Source: Glaciecola sp964446865 (GTDB lineage: Bacteria > Pseudomonadota > Gammaproteobacteria > Enterobacterales > Alteromonadaceae). From it: DNA of 64,000 nucleotides. Positions 16,511 to 25,853 of this stretch are shown piece after piece (the stretch's first letter is position 1; the number at the start of each line of letters is the position of its first letter). The notes under the pieces are model-generated. The model worked only from the letters and a program-made list of their open reading frames with translations. It made no database searches and had not been told where the DNA came from. The position numbers and the translations under genes were made by a program. The stretch is from positions 34,419-98,418 of the forward strand of contig CAYURD010000005.1 of NCBI GenBank assembly GCA_964446865.1. Reading direction: 5' to 3'.

Positions 16511-16906
16511 CCTAAAGTATTAATTGAAAACTGTAATAAAAACATATGGATGACGATTATTTGCTTATTGGTTTTGTACATTAAATGTGCCGTTTGGTAC
16601 TAAGGTACCAAACTGGTTTTGTATTTGTTTACAAAAATTTAACGTTTTTTGCTGTCAACGATGTATTTTTTTGATCCCTTATTTCCACCGCCATTTCAAT
16701 ATGCTAGTACTTAAATATTATAAGCTCCTAAAATTACACGATTTTTGGTGGTACTTAGGTTGTATTTTGAGCAAAGAGGCTGGCACTGGCGGTGAAAATA
16801 CGATTACCTTTGCGTCGTTGTGTAAATAAAGCCTGTTGTTGTAAGTCTTAGTGGTATTTGTATCTAAGTGAAAATAAACGATATTAATATCAACTAGGAT
16901 AATATT
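16511..16906. other. Intergenic region between curli operon and subtilase
   Basis: This 396-base AT-rich spacer sits between divergent genes and must hold promoters in both directions. I see a 9-bp inverted repeat (16592-16613, listed separately), a perfect 12-bp palindrome GATATTAATATC at 16880-16891 just before the subtilase start, and no convincing gene; an 80-codon frame at 16587-16829 has no plausible protein character. Confidence 0.6.
16592..16613. promoter_or_regulatory. Inverted repeat, candidate operator for curli operon
   Basis: Arms GTTTGGTAC (16592-16600) and GTACCAAAC (16605-16613) are perfectly complementary with a TAAG spacer. It lies 82 bases upstream of the CsgB-like reading frame (minus strand) and about 300 upstream of the subtilase. 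No T-tract, so an operator is more likely than a terminator. Confidence 0.45.
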
Positions 16907-19414
16907 ATGAAAACCAAACTATCAGCACTTTCTTTGGCATTGCTGCCAGTGCTTTCAGTGTCTGCGTTTAGCGCGACTGCGGCAAGTAGTCCCGAATTGT
17001 TCGATGACTCAGTCATTGTTGTTTACAAAGAAAATGCAAATAAATTTGACAAGATGCGTGCTCGTTCATCTGTCGGCGCTCGTATATCTGACGCTAACCG
17101 AGATGAAATAGACGATCGATTTTCTAACTTATTAAATGGCCGTATTGCCAATTTAAAATTACGCGGAAAATCAGTTAAAGAAGCCATTGAGCTGCTTGAA
17201 AAAAATCCCTCTGTTGCTAGCGTTGAACCAAACTACACTTGGCGCAAAGCGTTAACGCCAAATGATCCTCGGTTTGGTGATCTTTGGGGCCTCAATAATA
17301 CCGGTCAAGATGGTGGTACTGTTGACGCGGACATCGACGCGGTAGAAGCTTGGGACACCACAACTGGATCTCGCGATATCGTTATTGGGGTTATTGATTC
17401 GGGGGTTGATTATAACCACGAAGACCTAAATGCCAACATGTGGCGTAATCCTCTCGAAATACCTGACAATGGCGTTGATGATGACGGTAACGGATATATT
17501 GATGATATCTACGGCATTGATACCATAAACGGTGACTCAGACCCAATGGATGACGACTCCCACGGTACTCATGTTGCTGGTACTATCGGTGCTGTCGGTG
17601 GCAATAATATAGGTGTTGTGGGCGTAAACCACGAAGTTTCTATTGCGGCATGTAAGTTTTTAAGTGCAGCAGGCACGGGCTCTACCGCAGGTGCTATAGA
17701 GTGTGTTGACTATTTCACCGCTTTGAAAAATAACGGCGTAAACGTTCGTGCAACCAACAACAGTTGGGGCGGTGGCCCATTTAGTGCGGCATTGCAAGAT
17801 GCGATTACCGCGTCTGGTGAAGCTAATATTCTATTTTTAGCTGCTGCCGGTAACAGTGGAACAGACAACGATGCCAGCCCTCATTACCCGTCTAGTTATG
17901 ACAATGAATCATTAATAGCGGTAGCAAGCACAAATCGTAATGATGGCGATGCCACTCATTCGTTTGGTTTGACATCTGTTGATTTAGCCGCTCCAGGTCG
18001 CGCAATTTGGTCAACGACGCCAAATAACACATACTCATCTTTTTCTGGAACGTCAATGGCTACGCCACATGTTGCAGGCACGGCTGCATTGGTTTGGTCA
18101 ATTAATCCTGAAATAAGCGCGGTAGAAATGAAAGCCTTGTTAATGAACACGGGTGACGATAACGCATGGGCTGATGGCAAAACAGTTTCGGGTAAACGTT
18201 TAAACGCAGCAAATGCGCTCGAAGATGCTGATCCTACTCCGTCATTTAGGCTGAATATTTCTCCTACTAGTGCGGAAATAGTAGCCGGTGATTCAGTGAC
18301 ATTTACATTTGATGTTGGCTCTGTGGCTGAATTCAGTGACGATATAGCGTTGACGCTTGTTGACGATTCAGGCTTAGGTATGCTGTCTGCCGACACCGTT
18401 GCGCCAGGAGATTCGTTTACAGTAGACGTTGCAACAATGGATGACACGCCATGGGGCATGTACTCTATGACTGTCACTGGGGTTAGTGGTGAAATTGAAA
18501 AGTCTAAAACCCTTAGCCTATCAATATTGCCACAAGGTCTACAGGTGTTCCCTTATGAAAGTACAGACACACCAACACCAACCTTACCAAATGAGGACGA
18601 CCCAGATAATGTTGGCTTGAATTCAGTGCTTAACATAGCAGATGACATAACGGCGTTTGGTATGGAAGTCGGTGTTGATATTACTCATACCTTCAGCGGT
18701 GACCTGACCGTGTCCTTAACTTCTCCAGCAGGCACTAAAGTTGTGTTGCGAGAGCGCGCAGGTGGAGCTTCTGACGATATTGTAGAAAGCTACACTACGG
18801 GTGCATTTAATGGTGAAGTTGCCACGGGTGATTGGACATTAAACGTCTTAGATAGTGCCAACGGTGACGATGGTACACTTAATTCGTGGCGTCTAGATAT
18901 TACTGGTATCGGTGAAGTATCTCCTACACCGCCAGTTGCAGCCTTTTCATTTGAAGAGGAAGCACTAACCGTAATGTTCACAAATGAAAGTACCGACGTA
19001 AATGGCGATATTGTTAGTCATTTCTGGGACTTTGGTGATGGTATGACGTCCGATGAAGCAAGCCCGACACATACTTTCCCTGAAACAGGTGAATACACTG
19101 TTACACTCACAACCACTGATGCAGAAGGTATGACAGGCAGTTCAAGTCAGACTATTTCGGTGTCGAGTAATAATATTGAAATGTCTCTTAAGCGTGCCAT
19201 GTTATCTCGCTTTGGTAGTTTGCGAGTTGACTTCAGCTATACAGGTACAGACGCAGACACCGTGACTATTTACCGAAATGGTGAAGAGATATACTCTGGC
19301 GACAACCATGGTTCGCATAGAGATAGAGTCCGTCGTGCAGTGGGTACAGAGTTCACTTACATGGTATGTGACGATACTGACGCATGTTCAGACCCTATGG
19401 TAGTGACGTTCTAA
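16907..19414 (+). CDS. Secreted subtilisin-family (S8) serine protease with P and PKD domains
   Basis: This protein of 835 residues has a signal peptide (about 1-26) and an I9-type propeptide (about 30-118). The S8 domain (about 125-445) has the catalytic triad Asp164 (VIDSGVD), His219 (DSHGTHVAGT) and Ser383 (GTSMATPHVAG), with the oxyanion Asn in NNSWGG/AAGNSG. A proprotein-convertase P domain lies at about 545-672 (FSGDLTVSLTSPAGT, then GDWTLNVLDSANGDDGTLNSW). A PKD domain follows (about 675-750, HFWDFGDG), then a C-terminal beta-rich module with two Cys. P and PKD domains commonly help folding and binding to proteins or surfaces. It should act outside the cell in protein degradation. Monocistronic, with a strong terminator behind it. 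Confidence 0.95.
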   Translation: MKTKLSALSLALLPVLSVSAFSATAASSPELFDDSVIVVYKENANKFDKMRARSSVGARISDANRDEIDDRFSNLLNGRIANLKLRGKSVKEAIELLEKNPSVASVEPNYTWRKALTPNDPRFGDLWGLNNTGQDGGTVDADIDAVEAWDTTTGSRDIVIGVIDSGVDYNHEDLNANMWRNPLEIPDNGVDDDGNGYIDDIYGIDTINGDSDPMDDDSHGTHVAGTIGAVGGNNIGVVGVNHEVSIAACKFLSAAGTGSTAGAIECVDYFTALKNNGVNVRATNNSWGGGPFSAALQDAITASGEANILFLAAAGNSGTDNDASPHYPSSYDNESLIAVASTNRNDGDATHSFGLTSVDLAAPGRAIWSTTPNNTYSSFSGTSMATPHVAGTAALVWSINPEISAVEMKALLMNTGDDNAWADGKTVSGKRLNAANALEDADPTPSFRLNISPTSAEIVAGDSVTFTFDVGSVAEFSDDIALTLVDDSGLGMLSADTVAPGDSFTVDVATMDDTPWGMYSMTVTGVSGEIEKSKTLSLSILPQGLQVFPYESTDTPTPTLPNEDDPDNVGLNSVLNIADDITAFGMEVGVDITHTFSGDLTVSLTSPAGTKVVLRERAGGASDDIVESYTTGAFNGEVATGDWTLNVLDSANGDDGTLNSWRLDITGIGEVSPTPPVAAFSFEEEALTVMFTNESTDVNGDIVSHFWDFGDGMTSDEASPTHTFPETGEYTVTLTTTDAEGMTGSSSQTISVSSNNIEMSLKRAMLSRFGSLRVDFSYTGTDADTVTIYRNGEEIYSGDNHGSHRDRVRRAVGTEFTYMVCDDTDACSDPMVVTF

Positions 19415-19465
19415 AACACCAAAGGTGCAGTGCACCTGTTTTAAACGTAAACTAGTAGTAATTAA

Positions 19466-19495
19466 AAAACGGCTCAACAAATGTTGAGCCGTTTT
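19466..19495 (+). terminator. Rho-independent terminator of the subtilase gene
   Basis: A 14-bp perfect stem (arms 19466-19479 and 19482-19495, core CGGCTCAACA/TGTTGAGCCG) with a tight loop and flanking A/T tracts follows the stop by about 50 bases. Confidence 0.9.
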
Positions 19496-19618
19496 ATTTT
19501 GTAAACTTTATTTTGTAAAGATCATGCCACGTTGTTTGTCATCATTTCTCATACTAATTAAGTGTTTTACCGTATATAGCTTTTCTTACTCTTTATTGTT
19601 TTAACAGGGCGCTATCAA

Positions 19619-20977
19619 TTGAAAATTTCACCTTCATCAAACGAGTTATGGTTTTTACCTCTAGGCGGCACCGGCGAAATTGGTATGAATGTAAATCTAT
19701 ATGGTCACAATGACCAATGGCTCATGATTGACTGTGGCGTCACCTTTAATGTGCCTTTAGAACAACAAGACGACGATAAAGTTGGGGTGCTGCGCCATAA
19801 CATGGTCACCGCAGACGTTTCATTTATCTCAAATCGACGTGATAGTTTATGCGGTATTGTGTTAACTCACGCTCACGAAGATCATCTTGGCGCCGTGGTG
19901 GCGCAATGGGAACAATTGCAGTGTCCAATTTACACGACCGCATTTACCGCAGAAGTACTCAGAAGAAAGGCCTATAGAGCCAAACTCAGCATTGATTTAC
20001 CTATTGTGGAAGTTAGCGCCGGTGACGAACTGGATATTGGTCCATTTACCGTTAAATGGTTACCCACAACGCATTCGATTCCAGAGGCCAACGCACTTTT
20101 ATTAAGCACACCCGTAGCGCGTGTGTTACATACAGGAGATTGGAAAATAGATCACAAGCCTGTTGTTGGAAAGGGTATACAAAAACACTTGTTCACTGCG
20201 CTTCAACATCAAAAAATTGATGCCATGGTGTGTGATTCGACCAACTCGACACGACCCGGTCACTCTTTGTCAGAAAGTGACTGTGAAAAAGGCTTGGGGC
20301 ATATAATTAGTCAAGCGCAAAATAGGGTGGTTGTAACCTGTTTTGCCAGTAACATTGCCCGTCTCATCACCTTGGCTAAAATCGCGCATGAAACAGGCCG
20401 ATACATGTGCTTGCTGGGACCTGCACTTGAAAATATGGTTAGCGTTGCAAGGACGACTGGTTTTTGGCCTGACGAATATAAAATTACGCCTCGCAGACAC
20501 ATTGGTTATTTGCCAAAACATGAGGTGCTAATTGTTGCGACCGGTAGTCAAGGAGAGCCAAGAGCTGGTTTATACAAGCTTGCCCAAAATACACACCGGG
20601 ATTGTGATTTAGAGGAAGGTGACACGATTATTTTTAGTTCTATTGTGATACCAGGTAATGAGAAGTCAGTGAAAAAGCTTACCGATCTATTAGAAGAACG
20701 AAAAGTGAAGGTAGTGCAATCGGCAGATTGCGAGCACACCATTCATGCGTCAGGACATCCAAATGAACAAGATTTATTAACATTATTTGATTGGGTACAA
20801 CCGACTTGCGTTGTTCCAGTGCATGGTGAAGCCGAGCATTTAGCCGCGTGCGCAGATATTGCAAAGCGTTTTGGTATTAAGCATCAATTGGTGGGCTTAA
20901 ACGGTGATTTGTTTAGCCTTTCTCCACATTTTTCTGTAAAAAGACAACGCGTTAACGCGCCAAGAATCGCAATTTAG
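19619..20977 (+). CDS. RNase J-like metallo-beta-lactamase/beta-CASP hydrolase
   Basis: The reading frame begins at a TTG with AGGG about ten bases upstream; the N-terminus WFLPLGGTGEIGMNVNLYG matches the RNase J family start. The MBL fold is clear: HAHEDH at residues 84-89, a later HTGDWK and DSTNSTRPG. Beta-CASP motifs follow, including GSQGEPRAG near 305 and the C-terminal VHGEAEHLAA. At 452 residues it lacks the ~100-residue C-terminal domain of Bacillus RNase J1/J2, as many proteobacterial homologues do. The likely activity is zinc-dependent RNA cleavage or 5'-exonuclease action; the specific substrate is unknown. Confidence 0.85.
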   Translation: MKISPSSNELWFLPLGGTGEIGMNVNLYGHNDQWLMIDCGVTFNVPLEQQDDDKVGVLRHNMVTADVSFISNRRDSLCGIVLTHAHEDHLGAVVAQWEQLQCPIYTTAFTAEVLRRKAYRAKLSIDLPIVEVSAGDELDIGPFTVKWLPTTHSIPEANALLLSTPVARVLHTGDWKIDHKPVVGKGIQKHLFTALQHQKIDAMVCDSTNSTRPGHSLSESDCEKGLGHIISQAQNRVVVTCFASNIARLITLAKIAHETGRYMCLLGPALENMVSVARTTGFWPDEYKITPRRHIGYLPKHEVLIVATGSQGEPRAGLYKLAQNTHRDCDLEEGDTIIFSSIVIPGNEKSVKKLTDLLEERKVKVVQSADCEHTIHASGHPNEQDLLTLFDWVQPTCVVPVHGEAEHLAACADIAKRFGIKHQLVGLNGDLFSLSPHFSVKRQRVNAPRIAI

Positions 20978-21205
20978 TACTTAATTTACATCCTGTTTAT
21001 TGTGATTTGCCGTTTTATTTGTAGACAATAAATCACGAAACAAAAGTCTATACCCTAGTAATACCTTCGAATAAAACAGGATAACAATAAATGCATCGAT
21101 TTTTCCTGTTTAGTATCGTCATAAAAAAGGTGTAGCAAATTGAGCGAAATAAATTAAACTTACGTATAATGTAAATGATTTGTAAAAAGCTAAATAGGAA
21201 AGCCC

Positions 21206-22876
21206 ATGCCGCTCGACAACACAGTAGGAACGATTGATAAAATAGTCTCACCACTAGAAGTTTTGTATGAAAAAGAAAAAACTCATGCAGATACTGTTTA
21301 TATGACACAGCCGACACCTAGTGGCACTCGCACGTTTACATGGTCACAAACCATGCAACTTGCCAGAAAAGTCGCGGCGCGGATTGAAACTTACCGTTAT
21401 CCTAAAGGCACCAAAATTGCTATTTTGGCGAAAAACAGTGCTGAGTGGTTAATAGTAGACATTGCTATTATGATGGCTGGCCATGTTTCTGTCCCTATAT
21501 TTGCAACCGCTGGTAAAGACACTATCCAATATGTTATCGAGCACGCAGAGTGTCCCATGTTATTTATTGGTAAACTAGACGGCACAGATGCAGTTAAAGA
21601 AGCCGTCACCTCTGACCTTGTTACGGTTGGCTTTCCCTATCCTGAAATAGAAGCAAAAGTGTCGTGGGATGAGTTCACAGACATTGAACCACTTGATACT
21701 AATCCTATCCCAGACATGAATGATATCATGACGATCATTTACACATCGGGCAGTACCGGGCAGCCAAAAGGTGTTGTTCACACATACAATACAGTGTGTT
21801 GGGCCGCTAGAAACTCATTAAGTGCGCTCAATGTCAGCGAAAATGACAGGGTAATGAGTTATTTACCTCTGGCTCATATTACCGAACGTGTTTTGATCGA
21901 GCTGGCCAGTTATTACTCTGGTATGACGCTACACTTTGTAGAATCATTAGATACGTTTACACGCGATGTAGGGGATTGCCAGCCAACGTTGTTTATTTCC
22001 GTGCCTCGTTTATGGACAAAATTCCAAATGGGCGTACTGGCTAAATTACCTCAGAAAAAACTCAATATGCTACTGAGTATTCCGTTTGTGGGTAAACGCG
22101 TTGCTAAAAAGGTTCGCGACGGCTTAGGCTTTGGCAGTACTCGCTTATGGGCGTCTGGCTCGGCGCCACTTGCACCCGCGACTATTGAGTGGTTCAGTAA
22201 GCTGGGTATAAATATCTCTGAAGGTTGGGGCATGACCGAAAACTGCGCATACGGCACTAGTAGCGTACCGTTTAGACACGACAAAATAGGCGCAATCGGC
22301 AGCGCTTATGGTGGTGTAGACATACGAATCGCAGATGATGGTGAAATCCAAGTGAAGGCCCCTTGTAATATGGTTGGATATTACAAAGAACAAGAAAAGA
22401 CTGACGAAGTATTTACCTCAGACCATTACTTGCGCACGGGAGATAAAGGAAAAATAGACGATGATGGCTATGTGTTTATTACCGGGCGATTAAAAGACAT
22501 ATTTAAAACAGAAAAAGGTAAGTATGTAACACCAGCGCCTATTGAAGCAAAAATCATGGAAAATCCTGTTGTCGAGCAAGTTTGTGTGACAGGTACTAAC
22601 TTGCCTCAACCTATTGCCTTATTAGTGCTGTCTGAAGAAGCCCGTAACAGTTCTAAAGATGAAATTGGCGAAATATTAGCTCAAACATTGCAAAGCGTGA
22701 ATGGCACACTTGAAAGTCATCAGCGTCTTGACCGTGTTGTCGTGTTTAATGAAGAATGGTCGATTGAAAATGAGTTACTTACGCCAACCTTGAAAGTTAA
22801 GCGTCATGTGATTGAAGAGCGATTTAAATCGGTGATTTTAGGGTCTTATTCAGACAAAGTTGTATTTATTGACTAA
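21206..22876 (+). CDS. AMP-forming long-chain acyl-CoA synthetase-like enzyme
   Basis: TAGGAAAG lies before the ATG. The 556-residue protein belongs to the ANL (AMP-binding) superfamily: P-loop YTSGSTGQPKGV near residue 175, GWGMTEN near 342, and YLRTGDKGKIDDDGYVFITGR near 410-430, with the C-terminal Lys region TPTLKVKR. It activates a carboxylic acid to acyl-AMP and then acyl-CoA, at the membrane face. Its layout is like long-chain FACL enzymes of Alteromonadales. No operon partner lies next to it, but the acyl-CoA dehydrogenases from 28181 on could use its product. Confidence 0.88.
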   Translation: MPLDNTVGTIDKIVSPLEVLYEKEKTHADTVYMTQPTPSGTRTFTWSQTMQLARKVAARIETYRYPKGTKIAILAKNSAEWLIVDIAIMMAGHVSVPIFATAGKDTIQYVIEHAECPMLFIGKLDGTDAVKEAVTSDLVTVGFPYPEIEAKVSWDEFTDIEPLDTNPIPDMNDIMTIIYTSGSTGQPKGVVHTYNTVCWAARNSLSALNVSENDRVMSYLPLAHITERVLIELASYYSGMTLHFVESLDTFTRDVGDCQPTLFISVPRLWTKFQMGVLAKLPQKKLNMLLSIPFVGKRVAKKVRDGLGFGSTRLWASGSAPLAPATIEWFSKLGINISEGWGMTENCAYGTSSVPFRHDKIGAIGSAYGGVDIRIADDGEIQVKAPCNMVGYYKEQEKTDEVFTSDHYLRTGDKGKIDDDGYVFITGRLKDIFKTEKGKYVTPAPIEAKIMENPVVEQVCVTGTNLPQPIALLVLSEEARNSSKDEIGEILAQTLQSVNGTLESHQRLDRVVVFNEEWSIENELLTPTLKVKRHVIEERFKSVILGSYSDKVVFID

Positions 22877-22953
22877 CTATTCATTCAACACAAACGGCCA
22901 GCGTCTTTAATAAGGGCGCTGTTAACTGTAATCGTGTTGGATTGGTGAGTATT

Positions 22954-22986
22954 AAAAAGCGAATGGTCACTTGCCATTCGCTTTTT
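22954..22986. terminator. Bidirectional terminator between convergent genes
   Basis: Arms AAAAAGCGAATGG (22954-22966) and CCATTCGCTTTTT (22974-22986) with a seven-base loop; T-tracts form on either strand. It serves the acyl-CoA synthetase and the small minus-strand gene. Confidence 0.9.
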
Positions 22987-22990
22987 TTAT

Positions 22991-23362
22991 TTAACTCGCT
23001 TGGCTGAACGTTAAGATTTCATTACTTTTTTGCATATCTTTGTGGATATCGATGATGGTAATCGGTTTAGATATGACAAGTTGATTTTGATGTGTATGCA
23101 GGAAGTTTGATGCTTCTACGTAGTGATTTTGTGAAGTGATACAGGCAAATTTACTTTCGTCCAAATAGTCTACCCAACCAATTACCATGCCCGCGGGTAC
23201 TGTACATCCAATAAACTGCAAAATAGCTTCGTTAATGGTGACTTGCGCGCCAAAAACAGGTTTATCACCAATTTGCAATGCAGTTGAATCATCAAGTAAA
23301 AGACGAAAACTAGATTCAATCTTTTCTGATTTTTCAACAAGGTGAAGTTTTTTAGAGTTCAT
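22991..23362 (-). CDS. Small uncharacterised protein, 123 aa
   Basis: This soluble protein has no signal or membrane segment. It begins with a short polar helix and then alternates beta strands (SFRLLLDD, PVFGAQVTINEAILQF, MVIGWVDYLDE, FACITSQNHYVEAS, QLVISKPITIIDI), suggesting a small beta-barrel-like fold. I considered PilZ, but the RxxxR...D/NxSxxG signature is absent. It is monocistronic, ends at the bidirectional terminator, and is divergent from the metalloprotease gene. Function unknown. Confidence 0.6.
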   Translation of the reverse strand: MNSKKLHLVEKSEKIESSFRLLLDDSTALQIGDKPVFGAQVTINEAILQFIGCTVPAGMVIGWVDYLDESKFACITSQNHYVEASNFLHTHQNQLVISKPITIIDIHKDMQKSNEILTFSQAS

Positions 23363-23503
23363 TATTTATATGCTTATATTGCTGCAAGTTTTTGCGTTAG
23401 TACGCACTTGGACTAATCGTACTATTTAGTTTAGTCTACTATATAGATTACGCATGAAATTATAATGATATGGATCAATAGAATTCATAATCGGAGAAGA
23501 TTG

Positions 23504-25752
23504 TTGAAATACCAAAAGCAAAACAAAATAATAAGTCCGTTATTAATAGTGATAGCGCTTTTCTTGTCACTACCTTTTGGGACAATGGCAAATAATGTCG
23601 AAACACTGTCTGAAGGCTTGATTGGCCTGCAATATGATAATTCAAGCGATTCAATTTTTTTGCGCATAAAGCCAGAGCAATTAAATACACAGTTTATTTT
23701 TCAAAGTAGCTTACCTCAGGGCATTGGCTCAAACGATATTGGCTTAGACAGAGGGCAACTCGGTCAAACACGGCTGGTTGCTTTTAAGCGTTTTGGTAAT
23801 AAATTGTTGCTTAATCAATTAAATACGCATTATAGGGCAAGCAGTCTTAATCAGGCGGAAAAAAAGAGCATTGATGAAGCTTTTGCAGACTCTGTCATTG
23901 CAGGGTTTACGTTTACAGAAGAAGCTGATGGCACTCTCGTTGTTAATTACACCGATTTTCTTTTGTCGGATATTCATGGTGTGAGTCAGCGCTTAGACCG
24001 CTCTGGTCAAGGTAATTATAAGCTAGATAAGTCTCGTTCTGGAGTATATTTACCGCGAACAAAGGCATTTCCTCTTAACACTGAGTTAGAGGCACTAGTG
24101 ACCTTTAGTGGAAGCCCAAAAGGTCAATATATTCGAGATGTGACGCCTGATGCTAAGAGTGTAACGGTGCATTTGCATCATTCATTTATAGCCTTACCTG
24201 ATAATGATTATACGCCTCGTGCTTTTCATCCTTATTCGGGGTTTTGGAAGCATAGCTTCATGGATTACTCCGTCCCTATCGATGAAAATATGGAGCAAAA
24301 ATTTATTCCTCGTCACCGTTTGCAAAAGAAAAATCCAGAGGCTCAAGTTAGTGAAGCGATTGAGCCTATTGTGTACTATTTAGACCCGGGCATTCCTGAA
24401 CCCGTGATGGGAGCACTAAAAGAAGGTGCGCTTTGGTGGGATCAAGCTTTTGCAGCAGCCGGATATAAAAATGCCTTTCAAGTGAAAGTGTTGCCGCAAG
24501 ATGCTGATCCCATGGACGTTCGATATAACGTGATCCAGTGGGTGCACAGAGCTACGCGAGGTTGGTCTTATGGAAGCTCGGTGATTGATCCCCGTACTGG
24601 AGAAATCATAAAAGGGCACGTAACACTAGGTAGTTTGCGAGTGCGTCAAGACTATTTAATTGCCACAGGGTTTAGCGCGCCTTTTCCCAATATGCCTGAC
24701 GAAAATGCAGATACGACTGAAGAACTTGCCCTAGCGCTTGACCGTATCAAGCAACTTTCCGCACATGAAGTCGGTCATACTATCGGTATCGCTCACAATT
24801 TTGCGGCTAGTGAGAACAATCGTGCATCTGTGATGGATTATCCGCACCCTTTAATCAAACTAAAAAATAACAAAATTGATTTGTCTGACGCTTATGACAA
24901 AGGCATTGGCGTTTGGGATAAATATGTTGTTGCTTATGGCTACCAAGATTTCCCACCTGCAGATGATGAGAAAGTTGAGCTTTTGCGCTTGGTTGCAAAA
25001 GCAAAATCTGACGGGCTTTTGTACAAATCAGATCCCGACGCGCGCATTGCTAAACGTGCTTCTGCTGACGGTCATTTATGGGATAATGGCAGCGATCCTA
25101 TCACAGAATTTGAGCGTGTCACTGAATTACGAGATTTTGCGCTAGCAAAATTTGGCTTGAATAATCTGCCATATGCCCAAGATTTCTCTGATTTAGAAAG
25201 AAGACTAGTCCCCATATATTTTTCGCATCGTTATCAACTAGATGCATTGGTTAAACAAATCTCAGGTCTTGAATATGAATATTCAGTGAAACGTGATGGA
25301 GAAGTGGCCAATGTTCGCTTTGTAGACGCTAAAGAACAACAAAAAGCGCTAACACTGTTACTTAAGAGTGCTGGGGCTGAGTATTTGCGTTTATCGAATG
25401 AAATCCTTGCACTAATTCCGCCTAAAGCATACGGAAGCAGTCGTACGCGTGAAAGCATGCCTAGTAGAATGGGGATAGCGTTTGACCCTATTACTGGTGC
25501 AGAGTCTGTATCGGGTTATACTGTAAAAGCGTTATTGTTGAGTGAGCGTTTAAATCGTCTAGCATTCCAACATAGCCAAAATGCCGATATTCCGTCGGTC
25601 AAAACGCTGACCATATCCCTTTTTGACGCGCTCATTAAAAACAATAATAACGATGCCTTAAGCCAACGAATAAAACTTGTGGCTTTATCTGCATATTTTG
25701 AAAGTTTGCAATCGAGTGAATTAAGTATGGAAGCAAAAGTGGATATGCAGCA
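23504..25752 (+). CDS. Exported zinc metalloprotease (DUF5117/DUF4953 type), 3' end in gap
   Basis: The start is set at the TTG at 23504, seven bases after GGAG (23493-23496); the longer frame from the ATG at 23465 has no ribosome binding site. A signal peptide follows (SPLLIVIALFLSLPFGTMA). The N-terminal part (LIGLQYDNSSDSIFLRI) and middle match the DUF5117/DUF4953 zinc-dependent metalloprotease family. The gluzincin-like site HEVGHTIGIAHNF lies at about residues 420-432, with Glu as catalytic base and three His ligands. The reading frame runs into the run of N at 25753, so about 750 residues are visible and the last part is missing. The frame continues beyond the gap only by chance, antisense to hemN. 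Confidence 0.85.
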
Positions 25753-25852
25753 NNNNNNNNNNNNNNNNNNNNNNNNNNNNNNNNNNNNNNNNNNNNNNNN
25801 NNNNNNNNNNNNNNNNNNNNNNNNNNNNNNNNNNNNNNNNNNNNNNNNNNNN
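25753..25852. other. Assembly gap (100 N)
   Basis: Exactly 100 N, the usual placeholder for a scaffold gap of unknown length. It removes the 3' end of the metalloprotease gene; hemN begins again directly at its right border. Confidence 0.99.
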
Positions 25853-25853
25853 G

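Noticed and set aside
16587..16829. 80-codon plus-strand frame between curli and subtilase
   Set aside because: It runs through an inverted repeat, has improbable composition (many Cys/Phe/Tyr/Leu) and no ribosome binding site.
21048..21317. Minus-strand frame of 89 codons before the acyl-CoA synthetase
   Set aside because: It overlaps the synthetase start and has Phe/Tyr/Leu-rich random composition; treated as a shadow of the promoter region.
22991..23362. PilZ domain reading of the small protein
   Set aside because: The required Arg-rich and D/NxSxxG motifs are not present.
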